Counted from the first letter of the stretch, positions 9,715 through 17,869 are shown. The stretch: 64,000 bases of DNA from Chitinophaga pinensis (GCA_943326015.2 CALPRQ020000015.1:16422-80421), one strand, 5' to 3'. Numbers and translations are program-made. The notes: generated by a model from the letters alone, not told the origin.

Positions 9715-11289
9715 TCACGCGCCGGTGCGCGCGAGCTTGAAAACATTCATCGCCTGCCGCAACTGAACAGATTGCTGCACGAGTCTTTCCGACGCGCCAG
9801 CATTCTCCTCGACCAGCGCGGCGTTTTGCTGGGTCACCGAATCGAGGTTCACCACCGCGGTGTTGATCTGGTTGATGCCCTGGCTCTGCTCTTGCGTGAG
9901 CAGCGCCAGATCACTCATGATCTGCGAGACATCCTTGATCGACTTGACGATCTCGTCCATGGTCGTCGTGGCTTCGCCCACCTGGCGGGTACCCGATTGC
10001 ACCTTGGCAATCGAATCCCCGATCAGCTGCTTGATTTCCTTGGCCGCCGCGGCCGAGCGTCCGGCCAGGCTGCGCACCTCGCCCGCGACCACGGCGAAGC
10101 CGCGGCCCTGCTCGCCGGCACGCGCGGCCTCCACCGACGCATTGAGCGCGAGGATATTGGTCTGGAATGCAATGCCGTCGATCAGGCCGATGATATCGAC
10201 GATCTTTTCGGCCGAAGCGCTGATCTCGTTCATCGTGCCACCAAAATTCGAGATCACCTCGCCGCCCTGGGTGGCGACGTGGTTCGCCTTGACGGCAAGC
10301 TGATTGGCTTGTCGGGCATTGTCGGCGCTCTGGTTCATGTTGGCAACGAACTGTTCCAGGCTCGATGCCGTTTCCTCCAGGCTGGAGGCCTGTGCTTCGG
10401 TGCGCTGGGACAGGTTGAGGTTGCCGGCGGCGATTTCGGTCGTGGCGACCTTCATGGCTTCGGCGTTGTCACGCACGTCACCCACGATGGTGTTGAGGTT
10501 CAGCGCCACCTGCCTGAGGGCACGCAGCAGCTGGCTGAATTCGTCGGTGCCCGGAATTTCGAGCTGGACTTTCATGTCACCGCCGGCAATGACGCGTGCC
10601 ACCCGCGTCGCCTGCGCCAACGGACCCACCACCCGTTTGCGCAAGGTGATCCAGAGCCACAGCGCCAGCAGCAGCCCGCCGGACGACAGCCAACCCAGCA
10701 GACCCGGCTCAGGCACGAAGCCCAGCCAGGCCGACAGGCCCAAGGCCGCCAGGCCGGCACTCAACAGACCGAGCCCCAGGTTCAGGCGCGTGACCATGCC
10801 CGGCTGACCGAGCCGGGCCAGGGCACCGCGCAGGCCGCTGCGCACCACCCGACCCTGCTCGATGGCCAGGCCCTGGGCGCGGCCCTCGCGGAACCGGGCA
10901 TAGACGGGCTCGACCGCCTGGATCACTTCGCGCGCGGGCTTGGTACGCACCGACATGTAGCCCGTGACCTGGCCATTCTCGTAGATCGGGGTCACATTGG
11001 CATTGACCCAATAGAAGTCACCGTTCTTGCACCGGTTCTTCACCAGACCCGACCAGGGAATGCCCTGCTTGAGGGTGGCCCACAGGTCCTCGAAGGCTTC
11101 GGGCGGCATGTCGGGATGGCGCACGATATTGTGCGGTTGCCCCAGCAGCTCGTCCTCGGAGTAGCCACTGACCTCGACGAAGTAGGGGTTCACATAGGTG
11201 ATCCGGCTCTGGGTGTCGGTCATCGACACAATGGACCGGGTGTCACTGAGCAGCTGTTCGCGCTGGGTGACGGGCTGATTGATGCGCAT
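9715..11289 (-). CDS. PAS-domain methyl-accepting chemotaxis protein (Aer-like energy taxis receptor)
   Basis: 524 residues. The N-terminal PAS domain (about 20-115) has the Aer-like signatures [10 protein letters not shown] and NIVRHPDMP; in Aer this domain binds FAD and senses redox state. Two hydrophobic stretches (about 170-190 and 197-215) form a membrane hairpin without a periplasmic domain, followed by HAMP and a standard receptor signalling domain ([23 protein letters not shown]). No C-terminal CheR-docking peptide (ends KLARTGA). It lies between motB and cheZ, and a candidate sigma-28 promoter sits in the 106-base gap upstream. FAD binding is inferred from the family. Confidence 0.9.
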   Translation of the reverse strand: MRINQPVTQREQLLSDTRSIVSMTDTQSRITYVNPYFVEVSGYSEDELLGQPHNIVRHPDMPPEAFEDLWATLKQGIPWSGLVKNRCKNGDFYWVNANVTPIYENGQVTGYMSVRTKPAREVIQAVEPVYARFREGRAQGLAIEQGRVVRSGLRGALARLGQPGMVTRLNLGLGLLSAGLAALGLSAWLGFVPEPGLLGWLSSGGLLLALWLWITLRKRVVGPLAQATRVARVIAGGDMKVQLEIPGTDEFSQLLRALRQVALNLNTIVGDVRDNAEAMKVATTEIAAGNLNLSQRTEAQASSLEETASSLEQFVANMNQSADNARQANQLAVKANHVATQGGEVISNFGGTMNEISASAEKIVDIIGLIDGIAFQTNILALNASVEAARAGEQGRGFAVVAGEVRSLAGRSAAAAKEIKQLIGDSIAKVQSGTRQVGEATTTMDEIVKSIKDVSQIMSDLALLTQEQSQGINQINTAVVNLDSVTQQNAALVEENAGASERLVQQSVQLRQAMNVFKLARTGA

Positions 11290-11348
11290 GTTCTTTTTGT
11301 TCTTGGAAAACTTGAAATACTTGAAGTAATTGATAATAACGGTAAAAA

Positions 11349-11375
11349 TTTCCGGGATTCAACCGAAATACTCGA
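11349..11375 (-). promoter_or_regulatory. Weak candidate sigma-28 promoter for the PAS receptor
   Basis: On the minus strand a TCGAGTAT box (11368-11375) is followed by exactly 11 bases and then CCCGGAAA (11349-11356). The spacing equals that of the clear sigma-28 promoters of fliC, flgM and flgK in this window, and the -35 half differs by one base from TCAAGT, but the -10 half is a poor match to GCCGTAA. Confidence 0.35.
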
Positions 11376-11395
11376 ATACAAGCCAGATTATCCCA

Positions 11396-12289
11396 TCAGG
11401 GATTGTCCAGCTTGATGGTCTTCAAGCGCCCCTCGTTGATCGCGGCATCCTCCGCCCGCTTGTTGAGCAAGATGATGCTGATGCGGCGATTATTGGGGTT
11501 GAGCGGGTCGTCAGGCTCGAGCAGGACCGCCGAGGACAGACCGATGACCCGGATCAGCCGCGACTCATCGAGACCACCGCTGATCAGCACGCGCCGCGCC
11601 GCATTGGCCCGGTCGGCTGACAGTTCCCAGTTGCTGTAGCTCTTGCCGCCGCCGGCATAGGGCCTGGCGTCGGTGTGGCCCGCCAGGCTGATGCGGTTCG
11701 GCATGTCATTGAGCGCCGGCGCGATCTCGCGCAGGATGTCTTGCGCGTAGAGCTGCAGCGTTGCGCTCGCGAGCGCGAACATGGGCCGGTTCAGCTCGTC
11801 GATGATCTGCACGCGCAAGCCCTCGCTGCTGACATCGATCAGCAACTGCTTCTTGAACGGTTGGAGCTTGGGACTGGCCTCGATCAGTGCCTCGAGCTTC
11901 TGCTTCATCGCCCGCATCTGCCGAGCCTCGGCCTGCTGCCTGGCATCGTCCTGCGCGCTGGACGCTTTCGGCTGGCGCACGGCAGCCGGTCCTTCGCCAG
12001 CCCGCAGGCCATCCTGCGTGAGGTCGCGCCCGCCCCCGGGCAGGATGATGTTGCTCGCGCCGCTGGACGGCCCGCCCAGCAGCGAGGTCGAGAGCGGGGT
12101 CTGGAAAAACTCCGCAATGCCCTTGAGCTTTTCGCCGTCGAGCGCGCCCAGCAGCCACATCAGCAGGAAGAAGGCCATCATGGCCGTCATGAAGTCGGCA
12201 TAGGCAATCTTCCAGGCGCCGCCGTGGCTGCCGCCTGCCACCTTCTTGATGCGCTTGACGACGATGGTCGGGGTTTTCTTGTCTGCCAT
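11396..12289 (-). CDS. motB: Flagellar motor stator protein MotB
   Basis: 297 residues: short basic cytoplasmic N-terminus, one transmembrane helix carrying the proton-carrying Asp32 in YADFMTAMMAF, a plug/linker region, and an OmpA-like peptidoglycan-binding domain (LAGHTDARPY ... NWELSADRANAARRVL). MotB anchors the MotA ring to the cell wall. It follows motA with a 4-base gap. A second stator pair, motC-motD, is at 54277-55789. Confidence 0.97.
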   Translation of the reverse strand: MADKKTPTIVVKRIKKVAGGSHGGAWKIAYADFMTAMMAFFLLMWLLGALDGEKLKGIAEFFQTPLSTSLLGGPSSGASNIILPGGGRDLTQDGLRAGEGPAAVRQPKASSAQDDARQQAEARQMRAMKQKLEALIEASPKLQPFKKQLLIDVSSEGLRVQIIDELNRPMFALASATLQLYAQDILREIAPALNDMPNRISLAGHTDARPYAGGGKSYSNWELSADRANAARRVLISGGLDESRLIRVIGLSSAVLLEPDDPLNPNNRRISIILLNKRAEDAAINEGRLKTIKLDNP

Positions 12290-12293
12290 CGGC

Positions 12294-13154
12294 TTACCTG
12301 GACTTGGCCTGCTTGATCTCTTCTTCCATCTCGATGAAAGAGGGACGCTCGGTCGAGAACAGCACCTTGCGACCGAACTCGACCGCGATCTTCGGCGGAT
12401 AACCGTTGAGGCTGGCCAGCAAGGTCACCTTGACGCATTGCAGGGTCTTGGACGATTCGTGCAGCTTTTGCTCGAGCAGGCTCGCCAGTGGAGTGACGAA
12501 GCCATAGGCCAGCAGGATACCCAGGAAAGTACCGACCAGGGCATGGGCAATCAGGAGACCGAGTTCGGCTGGCGGCAGACCGACCGATTCCATGGTGTGC
12601 ACCACCCCCATCACCGCCGCCACGATGCCGAAGGCCGGCAGGCCGTCGCCGATCTTGGCGATGCAATGCACCGGCACCTCGCCTTCGACGTGATGGGTTT
12701 CGATCTCGTTGTCCATCAGGTTCTCGAGCTGGAACGGGTCCATGTTGCCCGACACCATCAGTCGCAGGTAGTCGGTGAGGAACTCCAGCAGATGGTGGTC
12801 AGCCAGCACCATCGGATAGCGGGAAAACAGCTCGCTTTGCTCGGGTTGCTCGATGTCACCTTCGATCGCCATCATGCCGTCGCTACGGCTCTTGTTGAGC
12901 AGCGCGAACAGCAGCAGCATGAGCTCGAGGTAGAGCGCGCGGTTGTAGCGCGAACCCTTGAACAGGGTGGGCAAGGCCTTCATCGTGGCCTTGATCGACT
13001 TGCCATTGTTGCCGGCAATGAAGGCGCCGACGGCGGCGCCAGCGATCATCAGCACCTCCAGCGGTTGCAACAGCGCGGCGAGGTGTCCGCCAGCCAGGGC
13101 AAAACCGCCCAGGACTGAAGCCACCACCACCACATAGCCCAGAATCACGAACAC
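12294..13154 (-). CDS. motA: Flagellar motor stator protein MotA
   Basis: 286 residues when started at the GTG at 13152-13154, which reads VFVILGYVVVVASVLGGF; this gives the normal MotA length and N-terminus, whereas the upstream frame inside the methyltransferase gene has no similarity. Four hydrophobic segments and the large cytoplasmic loop with charged residues that touch FliG are present. The start overlaps the end of the methyltransferase gene by 10 bases, so translation is probably coupled. The GTG start is inferred. Confidence 0.95.
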   Translation of the reverse strand: MFVILGYVVVVASVLGGFALAGGHLAALLQPLEVLMIAGAAVGAFIAGNNGKSIKATMKALPTLFKGSRYNRALYLELMLLLFALLNKSRSDGMMAIEGDIEQPEQSELFSRYPMVLADHHLLEFLTDYLRLMVSGNMDPFQLENLMDNEIETHHVEGEVPVHCIAKIGDGLPAFGIVAAVMGVVHTMESVGLPPAELGLLIAHALVGTFLGILLAYGFVTPLASLLEQKLHESSKTLQCVKVTLLASLNGYPPKIAVEFGRKVLFSTERPSFIEMEEEIKQAKSR

Positions 13155-14008
13155 GGCAAATCCTTCAAAAAAACAGCCTCCAGATCCGACCCCGGGCCGG
13201 CCGCCAGCACGCCATCTGCCCCCATGCGCCAGACATAGAGCGGCGGCACGCCGGCCAGACCCGAGCCCGGCAGCGCCACTGCGGCCTGACCGGGAAAGAC
13301 AAATTCGCAGCTGATGAAACAGGCACCCGGCTTGAGTTGTGCCACCAGTTGCTGCCACAGCGACGGCATGGCCGCCGGCGACAGGTAGGCCAGCACGAGA
13401 TCGTAGGCTGCCAAATCATGCCGCCGGTAATCCTGGCGCAGGAAACGGCAGCTACTGCGGCGCCAGCGCGCGCGGCAGCGGCTCAACAGCCAGGGCAGTG
13501 GTGCCAACTCCAGCCCCAGCACCGAAGGCGCGCCGGGCTGCCGCGCCAGATGCAGCGCCAGGCCCCCGAGGCCGCTGCCGAGATCGACCACGCGCGCGCC
13601 CGGCCCGGACGGCAGACAGCGCGCCATCAAGCGCCAGACCGCAGGACCCGAAGCATACAAGGGCACACGGGTCGAGAAAGTCGTCCAGTAGACCAGCAGC
13701 AGCGCCAGCCAGGCAAACAGGAACAGTTCGGGCGGCCACTGCAGCGCGGCAGCGCCATGCAGGGCGGCCGGAAAGCCGGCGTTGATCGCCAGCCACCAGA
13801 CCGGCAACCGCAGCCAGGCACTCAGCACGACACCCCACACCGCCTGCCAGGCCAGGCCTACCCCAGCGGGCTGCGGCGGCAGGGCAGCGGACACCAGCAG
13901 CCAGCCGAGCAGCACCACGGCAGCCGAAGTCCACTGCGGATACGCCCCGAGCCTGCCGGCCAAGGCCGATCGGAGCTCAGTCCAGCTGCGTCGATCCGGC
14001 GCGAGCAT
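13145..14008 (-). CDS. Membrane-anchored class I SAM-dependent methyltransferase
   Basis: 287 residues from MLAPDRRSW. Three hydrophobic segments (about 27-43, 51-80, 93-112) precede a Rossmann-type methyltransferase domain with motif I VVDLGSGLGGLALHLA (about 140-155) and the acidic ribose-binding residue in LGLELA. The catalytic domain is therefore predicted to be tethered to the inner membrane. It overlaps flhC by 32 bases and motA by 10, so it is embedded in the flhDC-motAB transcript. Substrate unknown; a flagellar or membrane-lipid target would be a guess. The longer upstream frame only mirrors flhC. Confidence 0.78.
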   Translation of the reverse strand: MLAPDRRSWTELRSALAGRLGAYPQWTSAAVVLLGWLLVSAALPPQPAGVGLAWQAVWGVVLSAWLRLPVWWLAINAGFPAALHGAAALQWPPELFLFAWLALLLVYWTTFSTRVPLYASGPAVWRLMARCLPSGPGARVVDLGSGLGGLALHLARQPGAPSVLGLELAPLPWLLSRCRARWRRSSCRFLRQDYRRHDLAAYDLVLAYLSPAAMPSLWQQLVAQLKPGACFISCEFVFPGQAAVALPGSGLAGVPPLYVWRMGADGVLAAGPGSDLEAVFLKDLPCS

Positions 14009-14579
14009 CGAGCACCTTGCGCGTCTTGCCGGCCCGCGAAGGCACGCGACAGAGTCCACAGACAAAACGCTGGCGGCGCTGCGGCTGCACGATGAACTCA
14101 CCCCCGCAGTGACGGCAGCGCGTGGTCTCCAGCATCGAACTGTTGAGGAAGCGCAGCAGCGTCCAGGCCCGCGTGAGCGACAGCACCGGCTCGGCGCCCG
14201 GCTCGGGCGGCATCTGCTCAAGGTAGAGGCGGTAGCCCTTGACCAGGGCATCGATGGACTCGAGTCCGGCATGCTGCATCAGCTGGCGGTGAATACCGAC
14301 AAAGAGCGAGGCGTGGATGTTGGGCTGCCAGGTCAGGAACCAGTCGGTCGAGAACGGCAGCATGCCCTTGGGCGGCGACACCCCCAGCAATTCCTTGTAG
14401 AGCTTGAGCAGGCGGTCACGCGACAGCTGGGTCTCGGACTCGAGCAACTGCAGCCGCGCGCCCAGGCGGATCAGATCGATCGCGAGCTGGATCTCGCGCG
14501 ACTCGCCCAGCACGGTCTTGGTTTTCCTGCCCGGACTCGCGCCAGCGGCTGTACTGGACAGGCCGGCGTCGCGGATCAA
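13977..14579 (-). CDS. flhC: Flagellar transcriptional activator FlhC
   Basis: 200 residues from a TTG codon that overlaps the flhD stop. Core FlhC sequence EIQLAIDLIRLGARLQLLE begins at residue 30; the zinc site is intact with Cys155, Cys158 (CRHC) and Cys174, Cys177 (CGLC). FlhC binds DNA as part of the FlhD4C2 complex that activates early flagellar genes. The first 28 residues are not conserved, so a GTG at the codon for Val23 is a possible alternative start. It directly follows flhD and overlaps the methyltransferase. Confidence 0.95.
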   Translation of the reverse strand: MIRDAGLSSTAAGASPGRKTKTVLGESREIQLAIDLIRLGARLQLLESETQLSRDRLLKLYKELLGVSPPKGMLPFSTDWFLTWQPNIHASLFVGIHRQLMQHAGLESIDALVKGYRLYLEQMPPEPGAEPVLSLTRAWTLLRFLNSSMLETTRCRHCGGEFIVQPQRRQRFVCGLCRVPSRAGKTRKVLDARAGSTQLD

Positions 14580-14893
14580 AGAATCTCCTCGACCGGCTGG
14601 CCCGCCAGCAGGATGGCGGAGTGCGCATGCGCGAGCGGGCGCGCCTTGCTGTCGTGCGTGAGCATGCCGAGGATGGCGCCATCGTCGAAACGGAACCGTG
14701 TCAACATCATCGGGCTGCTGGCGAGCTTGAGGATCTGGGCTGTGCTCAGACGGTCGATCAGCTGCGCGATCTCCTGACTGATGCCGAGGCGATACACCGC
14801 CATCGCCTGATCCTCGCGCACCATGCGCTGAGCCAGCATCAGGTAACTCAGGTTCATGTCCTTCACTTCATCCATCAAGTTGCAACGGTCCAT
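14576..14893 (-). CDS. flhD: Flagellar transcriptional activator FlhD
   Basis: 105 residues, the normal FlhD size, with the typical NLSYLMLAQRMVREDQAMAVYRLG helical dimerisation region. Partner of FlhC in the master regulator of the flagellar cascade. A GTAGGAG ribosome binding site lies just before the ATG. It is the first gene of the minus-strand cluster; its upstream region (14894 to about 15030) ends at the left end of a tnpB element. Confidence 0.95.
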   Translation of the reverse strand: MDRCNLMDEVKDMNLSYLMLAQRMVREDQAMAVYRLGISQEIAQLIDRLSTAQILKLASSPMMLTRFRFDDGAILGMLTHDSKARPLAHAHSAILLAGQPVEEIL

Positions 14894-15029
14894 CTCCTAC
14901 AACTCCACGTGTATGTCGCGGCCGCGCGGCGACCCCGTCAATGATCAATCAGAATGTCAATTGGATCTCATCAATCCATCTTTTGATCAAATGTATCATA
15001 AAACACGAAAATCGGGGGCTTTTTGACTG
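14894..15029 (-). promoter_or_regulatory. flhDC upstream regulatory region
   Basis: About 136 bases between flhD and the tnpB element. It is strikingly AT-rich for this genome (about 14941-15010) and holds a perfect 10-base palindrome TTTGATCAAA at 14982-14991 and a TATGAT hexamer on the minus strand close to it. These look like promoter and operator elements of a master regulator, but I cannot assign a defined -35/-10 pair or a named regulator. Confidence 0.45.
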
Positions 15030-15081
15030 GTGACTCGATTTGAGCGGCAAGCTTCGTGGTTCAGCCCGAGGTTTGAGCGAT

Positions 15082-15098
15082 CAGGCCGGTACGGCCTG
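15082..15098 (+). repeat. Left-end hairpin of tnpB element copy 1
   Basis: Perfect inverted repeat of 7 bases around a GTA loop, conserved in copy 2 with loop TGC. Subterminal hairpins of this kind are what the Y1 transposase TnpA recognises in IS200/IS605 elements. Confidence 0.7.
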
Positions 15099-15125
15099 TA
15101 GCCCGCTGCACAGTCCCGCCCTATC

Positions 15126-16226
15126 ATGTTCGCCGTGAACACGACCAAGACCCTCCAGCTGCGCATCAAGGACAAGCATGCCCACGTGCTGCGCCAGATG
15201 GCGCGCGAGGTCAATCAGGTCTGGAACCACATCAACGCAGTATCAGCCAAGGCCGCTTGTCCCTTCGCGGGCCAACCGCGCTACCTCTCGGGCTACGACC
15301 TGCAAAAGCTCACGGCCGGCTTCAGCCAGTGCGAGGGCATCTCGGTCGGCAGCGGCACCGTGCAGGTGGTCTGCGCGGAATACGCCACCCGGCGCAGGCA
15401 GTTCAAACGCTCACGCCTGAACTGGCGCATCTCGAACCCGAAATCATCTAGGTATTCGCTCGGCTGGATTCCGTTCAAGATCGGCCACGCCCGCTACCAA
15501 GGCGGCCAGATCCACTTTGCCGGCCAGCATTTCAGCCTCTGGGACAGCTACGGCCTGGCGGACTACGAACTTCGCAGCGGCTCGTTCAGCGAGGACAGCC
15601 GGGGCCGCTGGTACTTCAATGTCGCCGTCGAGATCCCGGAACTCGTCGGCCCGCGCCTGTCCGGTCCAACCGCCTGCGTCGGCATCGACCTGGGGCTGAA
15701 GGACTGCGCCACCACCTCGGACGGGCGGCGACTCGAAGGTCGCTGGTTCAGGGCGCATGAGCACAAGTTGGCAAAAGCCCAGCGGGCGAGAAAGAAACGG
15801 CGCGTGAAAGCGATCCACGCCAGGATCGCCAACCAGCGCAAGGACGCGCTGCACAAATTGAGCACCGCCTTGGTGCAACAGAACGCCGCCATCTTCGTGG
15901 GCGACGTGGCCAGCGCCCAGCTGGTCAAGACCCAGATGGCCAAGTCCACGCTCGACGCGGGCTGGACCATGCTGAGGACGATGTTGGAATACAAGAGCCG
16001 TCAGGCCGGTGTCGTCTTCGAGGCAGTGAACGAAAGCTACAGTACCCAGACTTGCTCGTGCTGCGGGGTCATACCCGCCAGCAGTCCGAAAGGTAGGGCA
16101 GGTCTTGGAATAAGAGAATGGCAGTGCAGCGCCTGCGCCACGGTCCACGACCGGGACGTGAACGCGGCCAGGAACATTCTCGCGGCCGGACATGGCCGTC
16201 TCGCAGGAGGAATCCCCCGCCTTTAG
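15126..16226 (+). CDS. tnpB: TnpB-family RNA-guided nuclease-like protein, copy 1
   Basis: 366 residues. The N-terminal helical/WED-like region is followed by a RuvC fold with Asp188 in VGIDLGLKD, a Cys4 zinc ribbon (Cys310, Cys313, Cys334, Cys337 in CSCCG ... CSAC) and the last motif HDRDVNAARN (Asp342/Asp344). The usual RuvC-II glutamate (consensus like ...EDL) is missing; the aligned site reads IFVGDVAS (Gly259-Asp260). Glu299 or Glu303 just before the zinc ribbon could replace it. The protein differs from copy 2 at 29 positions by my count. It lies between flhD and fliC, co-oriented with fliC. Active nuclease or dead is not decidable by eye. Confidence 0.9.
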   Translation: MFAVNTTKTLQLRIKDKHAHVLRQMAREVNQVWNHINAVSAKAACPFAGQPRYLSGYDLQKLTAGFSQCEGISVGSGTVQVVCAEYATRRRQFKRSRLNWRISNPKSSRYSLGWIPFKIGHARYQGGQIHFAGQHFSLWDSYGLADYELRSGSFSEDSRGRWYFNVAVEIPELVGPRLSGPTACVGIDLGLKDCATTSDGRRLEGRWFRAHEHKLAKAQRARKKRRVKAIHARIANQRKDALHKLSTALVQQNAAIFVGDVASAQLVKTQMAKSTLDAGWTMLRTMLEYKSRQAGVVFEAVNESYSTQTCSCCGVIPASSPKGRAGLGIREWQCSACATVHDRDVNAARNILAAGHGRLAGGIPRL

Positions 16227-16260
16227 GCAGGGGAAGATGTCAATGGTGACCCGGCGCTGC
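16110..16260 (+). ncRNA. Predicted omega RNA of tnpB copy 1 (scaffold plus guide)
   Basis: In TnpB systems the 3' end of tnpB and the right end form the guide RNA scaffold, and the bases just outside the right end act as guide. Here the right-end hairpin (16214-16233) overlaps the tnpB stop codon and the element ends at 16243, so the guide would begin TGGTGACCCGGCG. Limits are approximate and the RNA itself is inferred. Confidence 0.4.
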
Positions 16261-16348
16261 GCCAGCAGCGATGCGATCAGACCATGGCCCAGGTCCAAGC
16301 CTGGCGCAGGCGGGCCGCGAATTTTTTCAAAAAAACTTCATCGCCCCC

Positions 16349-16375
16349 TCAAGTCCGGCCACCGGCCGCCGTAAC
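16349..16375 (+). promoter_or_regulatory. Sigma-28 (FliA) promoter of fliC
   Basis: TCAAGTCC at 16349-16356, exactly 11 bases, then GCCGTAAC at 16368-16375. This fits the FliA consensus (TAAAGTTT or TCAAGTTT, 11 bp, GCCGATAA). It lies about 100 bases upstream of the fliC start and 106 bases downstream of the tnpB element end. Confidence 0.75.
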
Positions 16376-16473
16376 CCAAAACAACGGCGGCTACAACCCA
16401 GCCACCGCAGGCAAGCAGGCCCACAGGGCGGTGCTTGCAGGCCCAGCGTATCAACCCAGACCGGAGAACCACC

Positions 16474-17328
16474 ATGGCTTCTTATATCAACACCAACCTG
16501 TCGTCGCTGCAAGCTCAACGTAGCCTCGGCACCGCGCAAACGGCAATGAACACCTCGGTTCAGCGCCTGTCTTCGGGCCTGCGCGTCAACGGCGCCAAGG
16601 ACGACGCCGCCGGCTTGGCCATCGCCACCGGCATGGACAAGACCGTGCGCGGTCAGAGCGTTGCAATGCGCAACGCCAACGACGCGATCTCGTTCAGCCA
16701 GACCGCTGAAGGCGCGCTCGGCAAGATCGGTGACAGCCTGCAGCGCATGCGCGAGCTGGCCGTGCAGTCGTCCAACGGCACCAACAGCGAAGACCAGCGC
16801 ACTGCAATGAACACTGAGTTCAAGGAACTGCAGTCGGAAATCACCCGCGTCGTCAAGAACTCCGAATTCAACGGCATCAAGGTGCTGGGTGGCGGTTCCA
16901 CGCAGACCTTCCAGATCGGTTCGAAAACCGATGTCACTGACAACCAGATCACCTTCGAAGGCAAGGATCTCACTGCTGAGACAGACATCACCAAGGTGAC
17001 CGACAACGCCCAGTCCACGATCTCCGGCGCTGGAGCAACGGGTGTGAGCGCATCCCTTGCTGCGATCGATGACATCGACAAGGCGATCACGATGGTCAGC
17101 GACCAGCAGTCCAAGCACGGCGCGCTGCAGAACCGCATGGCTTCGGTGGCCTCGACGCTGCAGGTCTCGAACGAGAACCAGACCGCCGCCCGCAGCCGCA
17201 TCATGGACACCGACTTCGCTTCGGAAACCGCCAACATGGCGCGCAACCAGATTCTGCAACAGGCCAGCACCGCGATGCTCGCGCAGGCCAACCAGCTGCC
17301 CAACGGCGTGATGAAGCTGCTGGGCTGA
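16474..17328 (+). CDS. fliC: Flagellin FliC
   Basis: 284 residues from MASYINTNLSSLQAQR, with a GGAG ribosome binding site 7 bases upstream. Both conserved coiled-coil ends of flagellin (D0/D1) are present (SSGLRVNGAKDDAAGLAIA near the N-terminus; TDFASETANMARNQILQQA near the C-terminus), joined by a short middle, so the surface domains D2/D3 are essentially absent. Short flagellins are common in this group. Preceded by a sigma-28 promoter and followed by flaG. An upstream in-frame start at 16435 gives 13 unconserved residues and was rejected. Confidence 0.97.
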   Translation: MASYINTNLSSLQAQRSLGTAQTAMNTSVQRLSSGLRVNGAKDDAAGLAIATGMDKTVRGQSVAMRNANDAISFSQTAEGALGKIGDSLQRMRELAVQSSNGTNSEDQRTAMNTEFKELQSEITRVVKNSEFNGIKVLGGGSTQTFQIGSKTDVTDNQITFEGKDLTAETDITKVTDNAQSTISGAGATGVSASLAAIDDIDKAITMVSDQQSKHGALQNRMASVASTLQVSNENQTAARSRIMDTDFASETANMARNQILQQASTAMLAQANQLPNGVMKLLG

Positions 17329-17446
17329 TCCCGGCGCCCAGCCCGAGGAGCTGCCCCTTGCCGGGCCGCTCCTTCCCTCCCGCGCCCAGGACCGGTTCCT
17401 CGGCGCGGTTCGCGCGCTGTATCAGCGCTAAAAGCAGGGTCATACC

Positions 17447-17869
17447 ATGTCCATTTCCCCTATCAGCTCAGGCACGACGGGTCAAGGCTTCATGACTGGG
17501 GCGCCCGTGGCGACATCAGTCGCTGCCAGCGAGCGCCCCGAAGCCCCCGTGCCGGCCACCAAGACCGACCTCGTGGCGCGCGCAGCCGCTCCCGCCGCCG
17601 AAAGCAGCAAGACCGAGGACAAGGCGAAAGATGATCGGGCCAAGGCGGAGGAGCTCAAGCGCGCGATCGAGAAACTCAACGAGCACCTCAAACCGATCAA
17701 CGAATCGGTGCGGTTCAAGGTCGATAACGACAGCGGCAAGGTCGTGATCGCCGTCGTCGACACCGAAACCGACACCGTGCTGCGTCAGATCCCGAGCAAG
17801 GAAGCGCTCGAGATGAGCCGCTCGACCCCCAGCAGACAGCAAGGTCTGCTGATCAATACCCAGGCCTGA
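17447..17869 (+). CDS. flaG: Flagellar protein FlaG
   Basis: 140 residues. The FlaG domain is in the second half (NESVRFKVDNDSGKVVIAVV ... TVLRQIPSKEALE); the first half is low complexity with a Lys/Glu-rich stretch. FlaG proteins are linked to filament length control and lie next to fliD in many bacteria. It lies 118 bases after fliC and 28 bases before fliD; no obvious terminator with a T-tract lies between fliC and flaG. Confidence 0.9.
   Translation: MSISPISSGTTGQGFMTGAPVATSVAASERPEAPVPATKTDLVARAAAPAAESSKTEDKAKDDRAKAEELKRAIEKLNEHLKPINESVRFKVDNDSGKVVIAVVDTETDTVLRQIPSKEALEMSRSTPSRQQGLLINTQA

Larger units (their letters stand above)
15030..16243 (+). mobile_element. IS200/IS605-type solo tnpB element, copy 1
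   Basis: Boundaries come from comparing the two copies in this window: similarity starts near 15030 and stops after TCAA at 16240-16243. The left end holds a perfect 7-bp stem with 3-base loop (CAGGCCG 15082-15088, CGGCCTG 15092-15098); the right end holds a hairpin overlapping the tnpB stop. A right end finishing in TCAA is the same tetranucleotide as in IS608. No tnpA transposase gene is present, so the element depends on one elsewhere. No terminal inverted or target repeats are expected for this family. Confidence 0.8.

Noticed and set aside
9205..11415. A 736-codon plus-strand open frame opposite the PAS receptor and cheZ
   Set aside because: Same shadow effect of high GC; no ribosome binding site or family features, and the minus strand is clearly coding.
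16214..16243. CRISPR-like repeat, because the same hairpin sequence occurs at 59171-59200
   Set aside because: Only two distant copies, each at the 3' end of a tnpB gene; they are transposon right ends, not an array.
17329..17446. Intrinsic terminator after fliC
   Set aside because: Several GC-rich complementary stretches (CCCGGC with GCCGGG) exist, but loops are long and there is no T-tract, so no specific terminator can be supported.
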